6,922 nt of DNA from Rhodospirillales bacterium (GTDB lineage Bacteria > Pseudomonadota > Alphaproteobacteria > Rhodospirillales > 2-02-FULL-58-16): positions 1-6,922 of the forward strand of contig JAJFIG010000432.1 in assembly GCA_021775195.1 (NCBI GenBank), given 5' to 3'. Positions within the stretch are counted from its first letter, which is position 1, and each line of letters begins with the position of its first letter. Below the pieces are notes generated by a model. It ran no database searches. It saw only the letters and a list, made by a program, of their open reading frames with translations, and was not told the origin of the DNA. The translations under genes were made by a program, and so were the position numbers. Positions 6,048 through 6,922 of this stretch are shown in pieces.

Positions 6048-6922
6048 ATGCGCACGCACAAAATTGCCGCCATCCCCGGGGACGGGATCGGTTCGGAAGT
6101 GATCGACGCCGGTTTGCGGGTTCTTGATGTCGTCGCCGAACGGGACGGCGACTTCCGGCTCGAGGTGGAGACCTTTCCCTGGGGGTCGGACTACTACCGG
6201 CGGCACGGGCGCATGATGGACGAGGACGGGCTCGACCGGCTGCGCGCCTTCGACGCCATCTATTTCGGCGCCGTCGGCGACCCGGACATTCCCGACCATG
6301 TCACGCTCTGGGGCCTGCGCCTGGCCATCTGCCAGGGCTTCGACCAGTACGCCAACGTGCGCCCGGCGCGCCTGCTGCCGGGCATCGTCGGACCGCTCCG
6401 CGATTGCCGGCGCGAGGACCTGGACTGGGTGATCGTGCGCGAGAACAGCGAAGGCGAATACGCCGGCGCCGGCGGACGCGCCCACCAGGGCCTGCCTGAG
6501 GAAGTAGGCATGGACGTGGCGGTGTTCACCCGGGCCGGCGTCGCCCGGATCATGGAGTTCGCCTTCGATCTGGCCCGCAGCCGGCCGCGCAAGCACCTGA
6601 CCGTGGTCACCAAATCCAACGCCCAGCGCCACGGCATGGTCATGTGGGACGACATCTTCGCGACCGTCAAACCGTCCTATCCCGACGTCACCACGGACAA
6701 GATGCTGGTCGACGCCATGACGACGCGCATGGTGCTCGACCCCCGGTCCCTGGACGTGGTGGTCGCCACCAACCTGCACGCCGATATCCTGAGCGACCTG
6801 GCGGCGGCCCTGTCGGGCAGCCTCGGGATCGCCCCGACCGCCAACCTCAACCCCGGCGGCGCGGCGCCGTCCATGTTCGAGCCCATCCACGGGTCCGCCT
6901 TCGACATCATGGGCAAGGGCAT
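6048..6922 (+). CDS. Tartrate dehydrogenase / D-malate dehydrogenase family protein, 3' end outside window
   Basis: The open frame runs 291 complete codons to the right edge; family members are about 350-365 residues, so roughly the last 60-70 are missing. It belongs to the isopropylmalate/isocitrate dehydrogenase superfamily, which oxidatively decarboxylates 2-hydroxyacids with NAD and a divalent metal. Seen: IPGDGIG 9-15, LWGLRL 87-92, QYANVRP 100-106, VRENSEGEY 130-138, TKSNA 188-192, VDAMTTRMV 221-229, TNLHADILSDL 241-251 and FEPIHGSAFDI 277-287. Likely catalytic pair Y138/K189; metal ligands D222, D246 and D250; substrate arginines R105 and R131. The LWG.RL.IC..FDQYANVRP signature points to the TtuC/DmlA (tartrate, D-malate) branch rather than LeuB. 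Exact substrate cannot be decided here. In-frame ATGs exist at 6042 and 6048; 6048 has better Shine-Dalgarno spacing. It is divergent from the recombinase-domain operon. Confidence 0.92.
   Translation, partial: MRTHKIAAIPGDGIGSEVIDAGLRVLDVVAERDGDFRLEVETFPWGSDYYRRHGRMMDEDGLDRLRAFDAIYFGAVGDPDIPDHVTLWGLRLAICQGFDQYANVRPARLLPGIVGPLRDCRREDLDWVIVRENSEGEYAGAGGRAHQGLPEEVGMDVAVFTRAGVARIMEFAFDLARSRPRKHLTVVTKSNAQRHGMVMWDDIFATVKPSYPDVTTDKMLVDAMTTRMVLDPRSLDVVVATNLHADILSDLAAALSGSLGIAPTANLNPGGAAPSMFEPIHGSAFDIMGKG

Noticed and set aside
5976..6890. 304-codon minus-strand open frame opposite the dehydrogenase
   Set aside because: The plus-strand frame carries the full set of dehydrogenase motifs with an AGGAGG site; the minus frame has His/Gly/Val-rich low-complexity sequence without recognisable motifs.

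Overview
The window looks like chromosomal DNA from an alphaproteobacterium, probably from or near the Rhodospirillales. The best evidence is a gcrA gene, a cell-cycle regulator essentially confined to Alphaproteobacteria. The high overall GC, a fused CysN-CysC protein and a TPR/glycosyltransferase-like protein of a type common in that group agree with this. I cannot name a genus from sequence alone.

Layout. (1) 1-147, minus: the first 49 codons of a methylmalonyl-CoA mutase large-subunit gene running off the left edge. (2) 148-419: a divergent intergenic region with a good Shine-Dalgarno and a possible -10 for the mutase, plus two short inverted repeats. (3) 420-821, plus: gcrA, with a four-copy 15-bp tandem repeat at its 3' end. 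(4) 822-968: convergent intergenic spacer with hairpins. (5) 969-3787, minus: a two-gene sulfate-activation operon, cysD then cysNC, joined by a one-base stop/start overlap. (6) 3788-3955: leader/spacer with an imperfect inverted repeat. (7) 3956-5943, minus: a second two-gene operon. It encodes a stand-alone protein resembling the core-binding (SAM-like) domain of tyrosine recombinases, then a TPR protein with a glycosyltransferase-like C-terminal half, joined by a GTGA four-base overlap. (8) 5944-6047: a short divergent promoter region. (9) 6048-6922, plus: most of a tartrate/D-malate dehydrogenase gene, cut by the right edge.

How they work together. CysD and CysNC together convert sulfate plus ATP to APS and then PAPS. 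No reductase (cysH/cysI) or sulfotransferase gene is visible, so the window does not show whether the PAPS feeds cysteine synthesis or sulfation of a glycan. The mutase (propionate/branched-chain catabolism) and the tartrate/malate dehydrogenase are central-carbon functions with no obvious link to the rest.

Most of the window is ordinary. The item most worth a second look is the catalytic-domain-less recombinase-like protein that is translationally coupled to the TPR/glycosyltransferase-like protein. I see no CRISPR array, tRNA, rRNA, insertion sequence or complete mobile element.
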